A stretch of 6,284 nucleotides of DNA from Pseudothermotoga sp. (GTDB lineage: Bacteria; Thermotogota; Thermotogae; Thermotogales; DSM-5069). The translations under genes and the position numbers were made by a program. The notes under the pieces were generated by a model. It was not told the origin of the DNA and ran no database searches. It was given only the letters and a program-made list of their open reading frames with translations. The stretch covers positions 1-6,284 of the forward strand of contig JAPYWY010000099.1 of the NCBI GenBank assembly GCA_028276125.1, given 5' to 3'. This document shows, in pieces, positions 1-5,668 of the stretch (the first letter of the stretch is position 1; the number at the start of each line of letters is the position of its first letter).

Positions 1-53
1 ATCTGGTCACATGTCAATAAGGTAACATATAATTAGCGATTTTTGAACCTAAT

Positions 54-210
54 CTTGTGACTTCCTTTTCCAGCTCTGACACTAAGGCATCAATGTAATG
101 CATTCACTTTCAGTACGATTTTAAACTGAGCGCCTCCCGGGGTAAGTCTTGTGACGTATCTACGAAATCGTTCAACAAGGGATCTGAGATACTCGTTGTT
201 ACCTTGTGAC
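54..210 (+). repeat. Three direct copies of CTTGTGAC upstream of the antiporter gene
   Basis: The octamer CTTGTGAC occurs exactly at 54-61, 148-155 and 203-210, all on the same strand. The copy at 148 sits in AAGTCTTGTGAC. A related sequence, AAGTCTTGACAG, occurs at 330-341, and the heptamer AAGTCTT recurs at 144-150, 235-241 and 330-336. The copy at 203 lies inside an inverted repeat, GTTGT-N9-ACAAC (195-213). The repeats are seen directly. A role as binding sites for a regulator is inference, and spacings of 94 and 55 nt do not define a clear helical phase. Confidence 0.4.
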
Positions 211-240
211 AACTCTCTATGTGTAATTGGCAGAAAGTCT

Positions 241-269
241 TACTCATGTTGACGGAACATGTTTGAGTA
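241..269. promoter_or_regulatory. Imperfect hairpin or operator-like inverted repeat
   Basis: TACTC (241-245) and ATGTT (246-250) can pair with AACAT (256-260) and GAGTA (265-269). This gives a 10-bp stem with a GACGG loop and a four-base bulge (GTTT, 261-264). It overlaps a possible -35 element TTGACG (249-254), a typical position for a repressor site. The pairing is visible in the sequence. The regulatory role is inferred, and no run of T follows, so it is not a terminator. Confidence 0.3.
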
Positions 270-276
270 CTATTGT
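249..276 (+). promoter_or_regulatory. Possible sigma-A promoter, distal
   Basis: TTGACG at 249-254 matches the -35 consensus at five of six positions. A 16-nt spacer separates it from TATTGT at 271-276, which matches the -10 consensus at four of six. Transcription would start near 283 and leave a leader of about 185 nt before the antiporter gene. It overlaps the hairpin at 241-269. This is a pattern match only, with no independent support. Confidence 0.28.
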
Positions 277-425
277 GCTCAGGGTTTGTACACAAGTGAT
301 AGAGGTACGAAAACAAAAAAGATCAGCACAAGTCTTGACAGTGAAGAAAGGACTGACAAATCGAATAACAGGATCGTTCTCTTATCTTTCGAATGTTGCA
401 ACGTATCGAGTTGGGTACGCGAGAC

Positions 426-431
426 TATAAT
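426..431 (+). promoter_or_regulatory. Perfect -10 box TATAAT, proximal promoter candidate
   Basis: TATAAT at 426-431 matches the -10 consensus perfectly. A start near 438 would give a leader of about 30 nt before the antiporter start. No good -35 hexamer lies 16-18 nt upstream: the candidates are GTATCG and its neighbours at 402-409. There is also no TGn extension. The box could therefore need an activator or be fortuitous. The 8-bp palindrome GTTGCAAC (395-402) lies just upstream of where the -35 should be. Confidence 0.35.
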
Positions 432-453
432 AATAGCAACCACAAACTTTGTT

Positions 454-460
454 GGGGGGT
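454..460 (+). promoter_or_regulatory. Ribosome-binding site that decides the antiporter start
   Basis: The G-run GGGGGGT at 454-460 can pair with the 16S rRNA anti-Shine-Dalgarno as GGxGGT with one G-U pair. It lies only 1 nt before the ATG at 461 but 7 nt before the GTG at 467, which is normal spacing. A TTG at 449 would place the site inside the gene. Spacing therefore favours GTG at 467. Confidence 0.5.
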
Positions 461-466
461 ATGAAC

Positions 467-2011
467 GTGGAAGGCACGGCGTGGTCGGTTTTACCTCCGC
501 TCGTAGCGATCGTCTTGTGCTTCCTAACAAAAAACGTCATACTTTCGCTCTTCCTCGGCATCTTCACGGGTGGTCTGCTCCTGAACGGCTTCAACCCAAT
601 CGCTGGTGTGGTCTACTCGCTCGAAAAGATCATCGGCTCCATGGCGGACGAATGGAACGCGAAGTTGCTGTTGTTCAACTTACTCATGGGTTCGGGTATA
701 GCCTTCATTTGGCGCCTGGGTGGTAGCAAGGCCTTGGCCGACTGGGCGAGGACGAAGATAAAGACAAAGAGGTCTGCAAGCGTTTGGGCTTGGCTGCTGG
801 GTGTGATCGTGTTCTTCAACGATTACATCAACTCTGCGATCGTTGGAAACGTGATGAGGGACATCTTCGAGCAAAGGAAAATCTCGAAAGAGAAGCTCTC
901 CTACATACTCGATTCGACATCTGCACCCGTCGCCACGTTCTTCATCTCCGACTGGATAGCTTACCAACTCGCGATGATCCAGAACGGATTGACCGCGGCA
1001 GGTATAACCACCGTTGCAGCTCTTCCGGCGTTCATAGGGAGTATCCCGTTCAACTTCTACTGCATCTTCACCGTTCTCTTCGTCGGCATCATCGCCGTGA
1101 GTGGCTGGGACTTCGGGCCAATGTTGAAAGCGGAGATCAGGGCAGAAAAAGAGGGTAAGACTTCGAGAGACGGTGCGATGCCAATGCTGAACATAGACTT
1201 CGAGCTTGGAAAACCGATCGAAAAGAGACCTATGATAATGACCTTCGTACTCCCGATCGTCGCGCTCGTGTCGGTGACGATCTTCGGTTTCTACTACACC
1301 GGTGCCTCACAGGGCGGTGAAACGCTCATAGAAAAACTTGGAAATGCCGATGCGGCAACGGCGTTGTTGTGGGGTGCTTTCGCGATGGCGCTGGTCGGTA
1401 TCGTGATAGCACTCAGTTTCAAGTTGATGAGTGTTGGAGAAACAATGCGAACGCTGCTGGATGGCTTTAAGTTGATGTTGTTGGCCTGTGCGATACTGGT
1501 CATGGCCTGGTCCATCGGGACTGTGACCAAGGACATGAAACTGGCAGATTACGTCGTTTCACTGGTTGGAGAGAACGTCTCTTTCGCCTTGGTACCCGCG
1601 ATCGTTTTCCTGATCGGCATGTTCATCTCGTTCTCGACTGGAACTTCTTGGGGCACGATGGCGATCCTCACACCGATCGCAATACCCGTAGCATACAGTA
1701 TCACGAAGGATCCTTGGTTGTCCACGACGGTTATGGCAGGAACGGTGTTTGCGGGTGCAATATTTGGAGATCACTGTTCACCAATTTCCGACACGACGGT
1801 GCTCTCTTCGATATTCTCTGGATGTGACCACATGGACCATGTGAACACGCAACTACCTTACGCTATCGCTTGTGCGATGGTGGCTTTGCTGATGTATCTG
1901 CTGTACGGAATCTTCAAGATCAGCCCGTTCATTCTTCTGCCGATCGGAGTAGTACTTCTGGTGTTCTTGGCAAGATTGTTGCACGCACGTACTATGAAAA
2001 GCTTGGCATAA
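467..2011 (+). CDS. nhaC: NhaC-family Na+/H+ antiporter (integral membrane protein)
   Basis: This encodes a 514-residue, strongly hydrophobic protein of the NhaC antiporter family, which exchanges cytoplasmic sodium for external protons across the inner membrane. Hydrophobic stretches run almost end to end, consistent with about 11-13 membrane helices, with a charged loop near residues 220-255. Family hallmarks, numbered from GTG467, are FFNDYINS (116-123), DSTSAPVA (149-156), STGTSWGT (390-397), GDHCSPISDTT (434-444) and the GCDHMDHVNTQLPYA block (452-466). The first block is usually FFDDY in this family; here the first Asp is Asn. The length is normal. The alternative starts ATG461 and TTG449 fit the ribosome-binding site less well. 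Some family members exchange organic acids or amino acids rather than only ions, so the exact substrate is uncertain. The gene stands alone, with a long upstream region and a terminator immediately after the stop codon. Confidence 0.93.
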   Translation: MEGTAWSVLPPLVAIVLCFLTKNVILSLFLGIFTGGLLLNGFNPIAGVVYSLEKIIGSMADEWNAKLLLFNLLMGSGIAFIWRLGGSKALADWARTKIKTKRSASVWAWLLGVIVFFNDYINSAIVGNVMRDIFEQRKISKEKLSYILDSTSAPVATFFISDWIAYQLAMIQNGLTAAGITTVAALPAFIGSIPFNFYCIFTVLFVGIIAVSGWDFGPMLKAEIRAEKEGKTSRDGAMPMLNIDFELGKPIEKRPMIMTFVLPIVALVSVTIFGFYYTGASQGGETLIEKLGNADAATALLWGAFAMALVGIVIALSFKLMSVGETMRTLLDGFKLMLLACAILVMAWSIGTVTKDMKLADYVVSLVGENVSFALVPAIVFLIGMFISFSTGTSWGTMAILTPIAIPVAYSITKDPWLSTTVMAGTVFAGAIFGDHCSPISDTTVLSSIFSGCDHMDHVNTQLPYAIACAMVALLMYLLYGIFKISPFILLPIGVVLLVFLARLLHARTMKSLA

Positions 2012-2039
2012 AAAGTGAGGGCTTTCGCCCTCACTTTTT
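2010..2039. terminator. Bidirectional rho-independent terminator between convergent genes
   Basis: An 8-bp perfect GC-rich stem, GTGAGGGC (2015-2022) and GCCCTCAC (2027-2034), closes a 4-nt loop. It is flanked by AAAAA (2010-2014) on the left and TTTTT (2035-2039) on the right. The plus transcript of the antiporter therefore ends in hairpin plus U-run, and so does the minus transcript of the operon. In the minus-strand RNA the loop is GAAA, a stable GNRA tetraloop. The minus-strand stop codon TGA (2033-2031) lies inside the stem. Confidence 0.92.
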
Positions 2040-3020
2040 CTTTTGAAGCACTTCTGGATTGACCAAGTTGGGTGGTACTTCCCCACTCAAAGCTTTGATG
2101 ATGTTTTCTGCGACCATGACTGACATTTTCGACCTTGTGGCGTAAGAAGCAGAAGCGATGTGAGGTGCGAGCACCACGTTGTCGAGCTTGAGCAGCTCGG
2201 GTTCGATTTCAGGTTCGTTCTCGAACACGTCCAAGGCGGCTCCCTTGATCCATCCTTCCTTCAAGGCTTTCACCAACGCCTTCTCATCCACCACGGGACC
2301 CCTTGCGGTGTTGATGAGGTAAGCATCTTTCTTCATCATCTTGAGTTCTTTCTCTCCAATCAAATGGTGCGTTTGTTTCGTGAGTGGAACGTGCAGTGTG
2401 ACGAAATCCGATTCTTTCAAGAGCGTTGGAAGATCGACGAAGGTGGCCTTCAACTCCTTCTCGAGCTGTTCATCTACCCTTGAGTTGTCGTAGTAAAGCA
2501 CTCTCATGTTGAATCCCAGAGCCCTCCGTGCCATGGCTTGACCTATACGCCCGAATCCCACGATACCCAGTGTTGCACCGAAAACATCCGTGCCGAGTAA
2601 GAGCATGGGTTCCCAGCCACGGAACTTGCCTTCCCTGACGAATTTGTCCGCTTCAACGATTCTTCGCGCTATGGCCATGAGAAGGGTCCAAGCGAAATCC
2701 GCCGTGGTCTCGGTCAAGACACCGGGCGTGTTCGTGACCATGATGCCGCGTTTCGTCGCTTCTTCGACATCGATGTTGTTGTATCCAACAGCATAGTTCG
2801 CAATGATCTTCAGATTGGGACCTGCGGCGTCCATGACCTCGGCGTCTATGTTGTCCGTGAGCAAACTGAGCAACGCATCGACTCCCATGACCTTCTCCAG
2901 AAGCATTTCTCTGGGTATGACTCCATCGTAATCGCTGACTTCAACGTCGTAGCGCTCCCTGAGCATGTTCAGCCCTTCTTCGAGGATCTTCCTCGTCACG
3001 AAGACTTTGAACCTTTTCAT
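2031..3020 (-). CDS. D-2-hydroxyacid dehydrogenase, glyoxylate/hydroxypyruvate reductase-like
   Basis: This encodes a 329-residue NAD(P)-dependent D-isomer 2-hydroxyacid dehydrogenase, most like archaeal and bacterial glyoxylate/hydroxypyruvate (D-glycerate) reductases. It would be a cytosolic enzyme that reduces 2-oxo acids such as glyoxylate or hydroxypyruvate. A split substrate domain flanks a Rossmann domain. Visible motifs are the AVGYNNIDV segment (77-85), the nucleotide-binding GFGRIG (155-160), and the catalytic triad Arg240 (NTARGPVVDE), Glu269 (DVFENEP) and His287 (APHIASAS). Asp178 follows the second Rossmann strand (RVLYYD), which suggests NAD(H) preference, whereas NADPH-using relatives carry Ser/Arg there. 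ATG at 3020 is chosen over TTG at 3029 because TTG would lie 1 nt from the GGAGG. It is the last gene of the operon, 5 nt after the isomerase stop. The C-terminal Lys-Lys-Lys is encoded by the A-rich flank of the terminator. The family is certain; the substrate is not. Confidence 0.9.
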   Translation of the reverse strand: MKRFKVFVTRKILEEGLNMLRERYDVEVSDYDGVIPREMLLEKVMGVDALLSLLTDNIDAEVMDAAGPNLKIIANYAVGYNNIDVEEATKRGIMVTNTPGVLTETTADFAWTLLMAIARRIVEADKFVREGKFRGWEPMLLLGTDVFGATLGIVGFGRIGQAMARRALGFNMRVLYYDNSRVDEQLEKELKATFVDLPTLLKESDFVTLHVPLTKQTHHLIGEKELKMMKKDAYLINTARGPVVDEKALVKALKEGWIKGAALDVFENEPEIEPELLKLDNVVLAPHIASASYATRSKMSVMVAENIIKALSGEVPPNLVNPEVLQKKK

Positions 3021-3036
3021 CCACCTCAAACCTCCT
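3021..3036 (-). promoter_or_regulatory. Ribosome-binding site overlapping the upstream stop codon
   Basis: On the minus strand AAGGAGGT ends at 3030, and a second purine-rich GAGG lies at 3027-3024, just before ATG at 3020. The stop TGA of the preceding isomerase gene (3028-3026) falls between them. Spacing from GGAGG to ATG3020 is 10 nt, against 1 nt to TTG3029, so ATG3020 is the likely start. The arrangement suggests translational coupling. Confidence 0.6.
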
Positions 3037-3967
3037 TGAGAAGTTTTGTATAGGCCGTCAGGAAGGTTCTTTTCGCATTCGCAACAACGAGGTCTGGATC
3101 TTCATCAGGCAACGGCTTGACTTCGAAAGAAATGACGGGTTTTTCCGTTGAAAGTTTTCTTTCGAAATAGCCAATCTTGACCAAGGCTTTGAGGAAGTAG
3201 GTGAGTTCTTCCACGTCGTTCTTTCCACCACTTATTCCGAACCTTGGATGTTGATCTCCGTAAGCTACGTGGTTCGTTTCGAGCACCGCGTTCCCCACAT
3301 GGATGTGTGTCACGAAAGGCGAGAGCAAGTTCAGCGTGTAGAAAGAATCTTCGAACAAGAGTGGTTGGTGTGAAAGATCGATCGTTAAGCCAAAGTTGTC
3401 GCGGAAAGATCTCACCTTCGAAGCGATCTCGAAAGCTATAGGTGCAGGACCAACGAGTGCGTTCTTTTCGATCGAATAGTCGAAGACTTCGAGGTTCACA
3501 GCGAGCGTGTAGCTGAATTCTCTGGACCTCTCCTTCGCATAGTCACAGATCTCGCAGAGAGATTCGACCAATCTTTCCTTCGCCGCTTCGAGTTGTTCCT
3601 TCTCAGGCATTCTGCCACTCAAAAAAGCGATGGCCTTTGCATTAGAAACGTAGGCTTTTTCAACGGCCTTCTTCATCTCGTTCACTGCGAGCTTTCTTTC
3701 TTCTTCGTTGAGCGAGTTCAGATTCAACTTTTTGGAGAGAACCAGAGGCTGGGCGGCGATCAACAGCTCGACTCTGGCAACCTCGCACATCTTGCCGATC
3801 TTCTTCAAAGTGTTCTCTTCAACGAGCGCACTCACTTCGATCGCCTGAAAGAATTCGTCCGTGAGTACTTTTTTCACCGTTGACAGGATCTCTTCCTCAC
3901 TCTTCGCGTTCGGATACGCCATGAAGTGTATCAAGCCCATGTGGAACGTGTCGTGCCAAGGATACAT
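3026..3967 (-). CDS. Sugar isomerase/epimerase, xylose-isomerase-like TIM barrel (AP endonuclease 2 superfamily)
   Basis: This encodes a 313-residue cytosolic protein with the metal-site pattern of the xylose-isomerase-like TIM-barrel superfamily, which includes hydroxypyruvate isomerase, tagatose 3-epimerase and IolE/IolI. Probable metal ligands are Glu160 (VNLEVFD), Asp197 (TIDLSH), His223 (THIHVGN) and Glu282 (ISFEVKP). His200 sits three residues after the Asp, as in tagatose 3-epimerase. A YGDQHPRFG motif (236-244) adds Asp238 and His240. It is longer than typical hydroxypyruvate isomerase (about 260 residues). A strong ribosome-binding site, GGGAGGTGA, lies 7 nt before the ATG and contains the stop codon of the upstream aldolase gene. 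Its place between a 2-oxoacid aldolase and a hydroxyacid dehydrogenase suggests isomerisation of an aldehyde or keto acid intermediate. The exact reaction is unknown, and epimerase or dehydratase activity is also possible. Confidence 0.8.
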   Translation of the reverse strand: MYPWHDTFHMGLIHFMAYPNAKSEEEILSTVKKVLTDEFFQAIEVSALVEENTLKKIGKMCEVARVELLIAAQPLVLSKKLNLNSLNEEERKLAVNEMKKAVEKAYVSNAKAIAFLSGRMPEKEQLEAAKERLVESLCEICDYAKERSREFSYTLAVNLEVFDYSIEKNALVGPAPIAFEIASKVRSFRDNFGLTIDLSHQPLLFEDSFYTLNLLSPFVTHIHVGNAVLETNHVAYGDQHPRFGISGGKNDVEELTYFLKALVKIGYFERKLSTEKPVISFEVKPLPDEDPDLVVANAKRTFLTAYTKLLKEV

Positions 3968-3971
3968 CGTC

Positions 3972-4754
3972 TCACCTCCCTTGAATCATCTGTTTCAACG
4001 TGTCGACTATCTTTTTACCGCCATCGACGATCAGATTGATGTCGCTGGAACACATCAAAAGCTTCATGCCCTTCTCGATCCATGGCTGCAGTGCCTCGGG
4101 TGTTGGAAGGTGTATGCCGCAAGGTACGTTGAGCTTCAAACATTTCTCAACGAACTTGTCCACGTATTCCTGAACGAGTGGATGCTTCGTGTCCCCAGGC
4201 ACGCCGAGGCTCTGCGACAGATCGTTGGGTCCTATCAAGCACGCATCCACGCCAGGCATGATCAATTCCTCAAGATGGTCTATGGCTTCTTTGCTCTCTA
4301 TCTGCAGTATGATCAGGGTGTTCTCGTTGGCCCACTTGGTGACCTCTTCACCCTTCACGGACGCGAAGTTCGTCGGTGTTCTCCTCAAAGCCATACCCCT
4401 CTCACCGAGAGGATAGTACTTGGTCGCCTTTATTATCTGCTCGACCTCCTCGCGCGTCTCAACCTGTGGCACCAAGAGACCCTCCGCACCGCTGTCCAGT
4501 GGCCTGGAGAGGTTGTGATGGCCGCAGCTGGTTGGCACCCTGACGATCGGGGTGATCCCTCCGGCCCTCGCCGCCCAAACCATGTCCTGAACGGTTTCGA
4601 GACTGAAAGGCGAATGCTCGGTGTCTATAACGAAGAAATCAAAGCCCGATGTGGCAAACATCTGCGCTATGCCAGCTGTTCTTATCTCACTCACCATTAT
4701 ACCAATGGCATGTTTGCCTTCTTTCAGCAACTTTTTGGTCTTGTTCTCGCGCAT
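3972..4754 (-). CDS. HpcH/HpaI-family 2-oxoacid aldolase (class II, metal-dependent)
   Basis: This encodes a 260-residue aldolase of the HpcH/HpaI family, which includes 4-hydroxy-2-oxoheptanedioate aldolase (HpaI), 2-dehydro-3-deoxyglucarate aldolase (GarL) and 2-keto-3-deoxyrhamnonate aldolase. These enzymes reversibly cleave 4-hydroxy-2-oxo acids to pyruvate plus an aldehyde. Visible key residues match HpaI in order and spacing: base His47 (IDTEHSPF), pyruvate-binding Arg72 (IVRVP), and metal ligands Glu153 (LQIESKEA) and Asp178 (IGPNDLSQ). LLVPQVETREE (94-104) and YYPLGERG (113-120) are also typical. The length matches the family. ATG4754 is chosen over GTG4763, since GAGG at 4766-4763 gives normal 8-nt spacing to the ATG but overlaps the GTG. 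It lies 10 nt after the DapA-like gene and 4 nt before the isomerase gene. Family and mechanism are firm; the aldehyde partner cannot be told from the sequence. Confidence 0.92.
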   Translation of the reverse strand: MRENKTKKLLKEGKHAIGIMVSEIRTAGIAQMFATSGFDFFVIDTEHSPFSLETVQDMVWAARAGGITPIVRVPTSCGHHNLSRPLDSGAEGLLVPQVETREEVEQIIKATKYYPLGERGMALRRTPTNFASVKGEEVTKWANENTLIILQIESKEAIDHLEELIMPGVDACLIGPNDLSQSLGVPGDTKHPLVQEYVDKFVEKCLKLNVPCGIHLPTPEALQPWIEKGMKLLMCSSDINLIVDGGKKIVDTLKQMIQGR

Positions 4755-4759
4755 CCTCT

Positions 4760-4766
4760 TCACCTC
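4760..4766 (-). promoter_or_regulatory. Ribosome-binding site of the HpaI-like gene
   Basis: GAGGTGA on the minus strand (4766-4760) begins within the upstream stop codon TGA (4767-4765). It lies 8 nt (from GAGG) before ATG4754. It rules against the in-frame GTG at 4763, which would sit within the site itself. Confidence 0.6.
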
Positions 4767-5655
4767 ACAGAAGTTTCATGCCTTGGAGTACTTTCCTCAG
4801 TTCCGCCTTTTTCTCCTCGCTCATTTCTTTGATCGGTCCACGCGCCGGACCCGCCTCGATTCCGATCATGTTCAAAGCTTCTTTTATGACCACGGGGAAC
4901 GTACCAAGCTCGAAGGCGAGTCTGAGCGGTGTGAGCTCTTCTTGGGCGCGCTTCGCGTTCTCAAGGTCTCCCTTCACGAAGTAGTCGTATATGCTCGCAA
5001 CGAGTCTTGGCGCAACGTTGGCCGTGGCCGCGATCGAGCCTGCTCCTCCGTAGAGGAGCGTCGCAAGGATGAGCGTATCTCTACCCGCGAGCACGTGGAA
5101 GTTCTTGTCCTTGGTTCGTCTTATGTAATCGCTGGTGGTCGTCAGATCGCCGCTGCTGTCCTTTATACCAACGATGTTGTCTATCTCTGCAAGTTTTTCA
5201 ACCGTTTTTGGATCGATCTTTACACCATTAGTTCTTGCTGGATTGTTGTACAGCAGTACTGGCAACTTCGTGGCCTTCGCGATCTTAACGTAGTGTTCGT
5301 AGAGTTCTTCTTGAGTCGGACTGATGTAATATGGGGTGATGATCGAAACGGCATCGACACCGATCTTCTCGGCGGCATCGTTGAGCTCGATGACCTCTCT
5401 GGTGGTTATGCCTCCGGTACCTGCGTAAACAGGAACTCGCCCGTTCACCTCTTCCACGGCTATCTCCATGAGCCTGATCTTTTCTTCTTTGGTCAGCGCG
5501 TAGAACTCTCCTTGACTGCCTATGATGAAGACACCGTGAACGCCGTTGTCAATCAGATAGTTCAAAAGCTTTCTGAAAGCTGACTCGTTGATGCTCTCGT
5601 CCTTGTTCATGGGTGTGACGACCGCCGGTATGACTCCCTTTGGAACGAACGACAT
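4765..5655 (-). CDS. DapA/N-acetylneuraminate-lyase family Schiff-base aldolase or dehydratase
   Basis: This encodes a 296-residue class I TIM-barrel enzyme of the dihydrodipicolinate synthase/N-acetylneuraminate lyase family, a normal length for it. These enzymes form a lysine Schiff base with pyruvate or another 2-oxo acid. Visible residues are the Schiff-base Lys165 (GIKDSSGD), Tyr136 (LLYNNP), Arg141 (ARTNG; equivalent to the carboxylate-binding Arg138 of E. coli DapA) and Tyr109-Tyr110 (ITPYY). The substrate loop reads GSQGEF (46-51) where true DapA has GTTGES, so both conserved threonines are replaced. With the operon context, this argues against lysine biosynthesis and for a catabolic 2-keto-3-deoxy acid or 4-hydroxy-2-oxo acid lyase, or a dehydratase. 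An excellent AAGGAGG lies 7 nt before the ATG. The gene begins 13 nt after the preceding dehydrogenase. Family is certain; substrate is open, so dapA is not assigned. Confidence 0.9.
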   Translation of the reverse strand: MSFVPKGVIPAVVTPMNKDESINESAFRKLLNYLIDNGVHGVFIIGSQGEFYALTKEEKIRLMEIAVEEVNGRVPVYAGTGGITTREVIELNDAAEKIGVDAVSIITPYYISPTQEELYEHYVKIAKATKLPVLLYNNPARTNGVKIDPKTVEKLAEIDNIVGIKDSSGDLTTTSDYIRRTKDKNFHVLAGRDTLILATLLYGGAGSIAATANVAPRLVASIYDYFVKGDLENAKRAQEELTPLRLAFELGTFPVVIKEALNMIGIEAGPARGPIKEMSEEKKAELRKVLQGMKLL

Positions 5656-5668
5656 CTTTATCCCTCCT

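Larger units (their letters stand above)
1..448. other. Intergenic/leader region with no convincing gene
   Basis: No open frame here has a good ribosome-binding site, a recognisable family motif or plausible composition. No tRNA-like cloverleaf, rRNA segment or CRISPR repeat-spacer pattern was seen by eye. The region is visibly richer in A+T than the flanking coding DNA. It contains a short motif repeated three or four times (CTTGTGAC), an imperfect hairpin at 241-269, a perfect 8-bp palindrome GTTGCAAC at 395-402, a 7-bp inverted repeat (273-279 with 325-331) and several promoter-like hexamers. For one antiporter gene this is an unusually long upstream region. It may therefore also hold the promoter of a gene lying to the left, outside the window. 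Confidence 0.6.

Noticed and set aside
28..33. TATAAT near the left edge
   Set aside because: The -35 position holds only a weak match and no gene start follows within 400 nt. It could serve something else, but nothing in the window supports it.
110..316. Small open frames in the leader (110-316 minus, 227-430 plus)
   Set aside because: They have no good ribosome-binding site, no motif and low-quality composition. They overlap each other and are probably chance frames in non-coding DNA.
335..340. Perfect -35 box TTGACA
   Set aside because: No acceptable -10 hexamer lies 15-19 nt downstream (for example AAATCG at 17 nt), so it was not called a promoter.
259..726. Plus-strand 155-codon frame overlapping the antiporter start
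   Set aside because: It overlaps 260 nt of the antiporter in another frame, is rich in Arg, His and Trp, and lacks a ribosome-binding site.
3861..4832. Long plus-strand open frame (323 codons) opposite the isomerase and HpaI-like genes
   Set aside because: It is antisense to two well-supported genes with intact catalytic motifs, shows no recognisable domain and has Arg/His/Leu-rich shadow composition.
4621..5583. Long plus-strand open frame (320 codons) opposite the DapA-like gene
   Set aside because: It is antisense to a gene with a perfect ribosome-binding site and conserved active site. It has no family motif, and its length is explained by codon bias on the other strand.
4765..5655. Assignment as lysine-biosynthetic dapA
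   Set aside because: The GTTGE motif is missing and the neighbours are catabolic sugar-acid type enzymes, so only the family is called.
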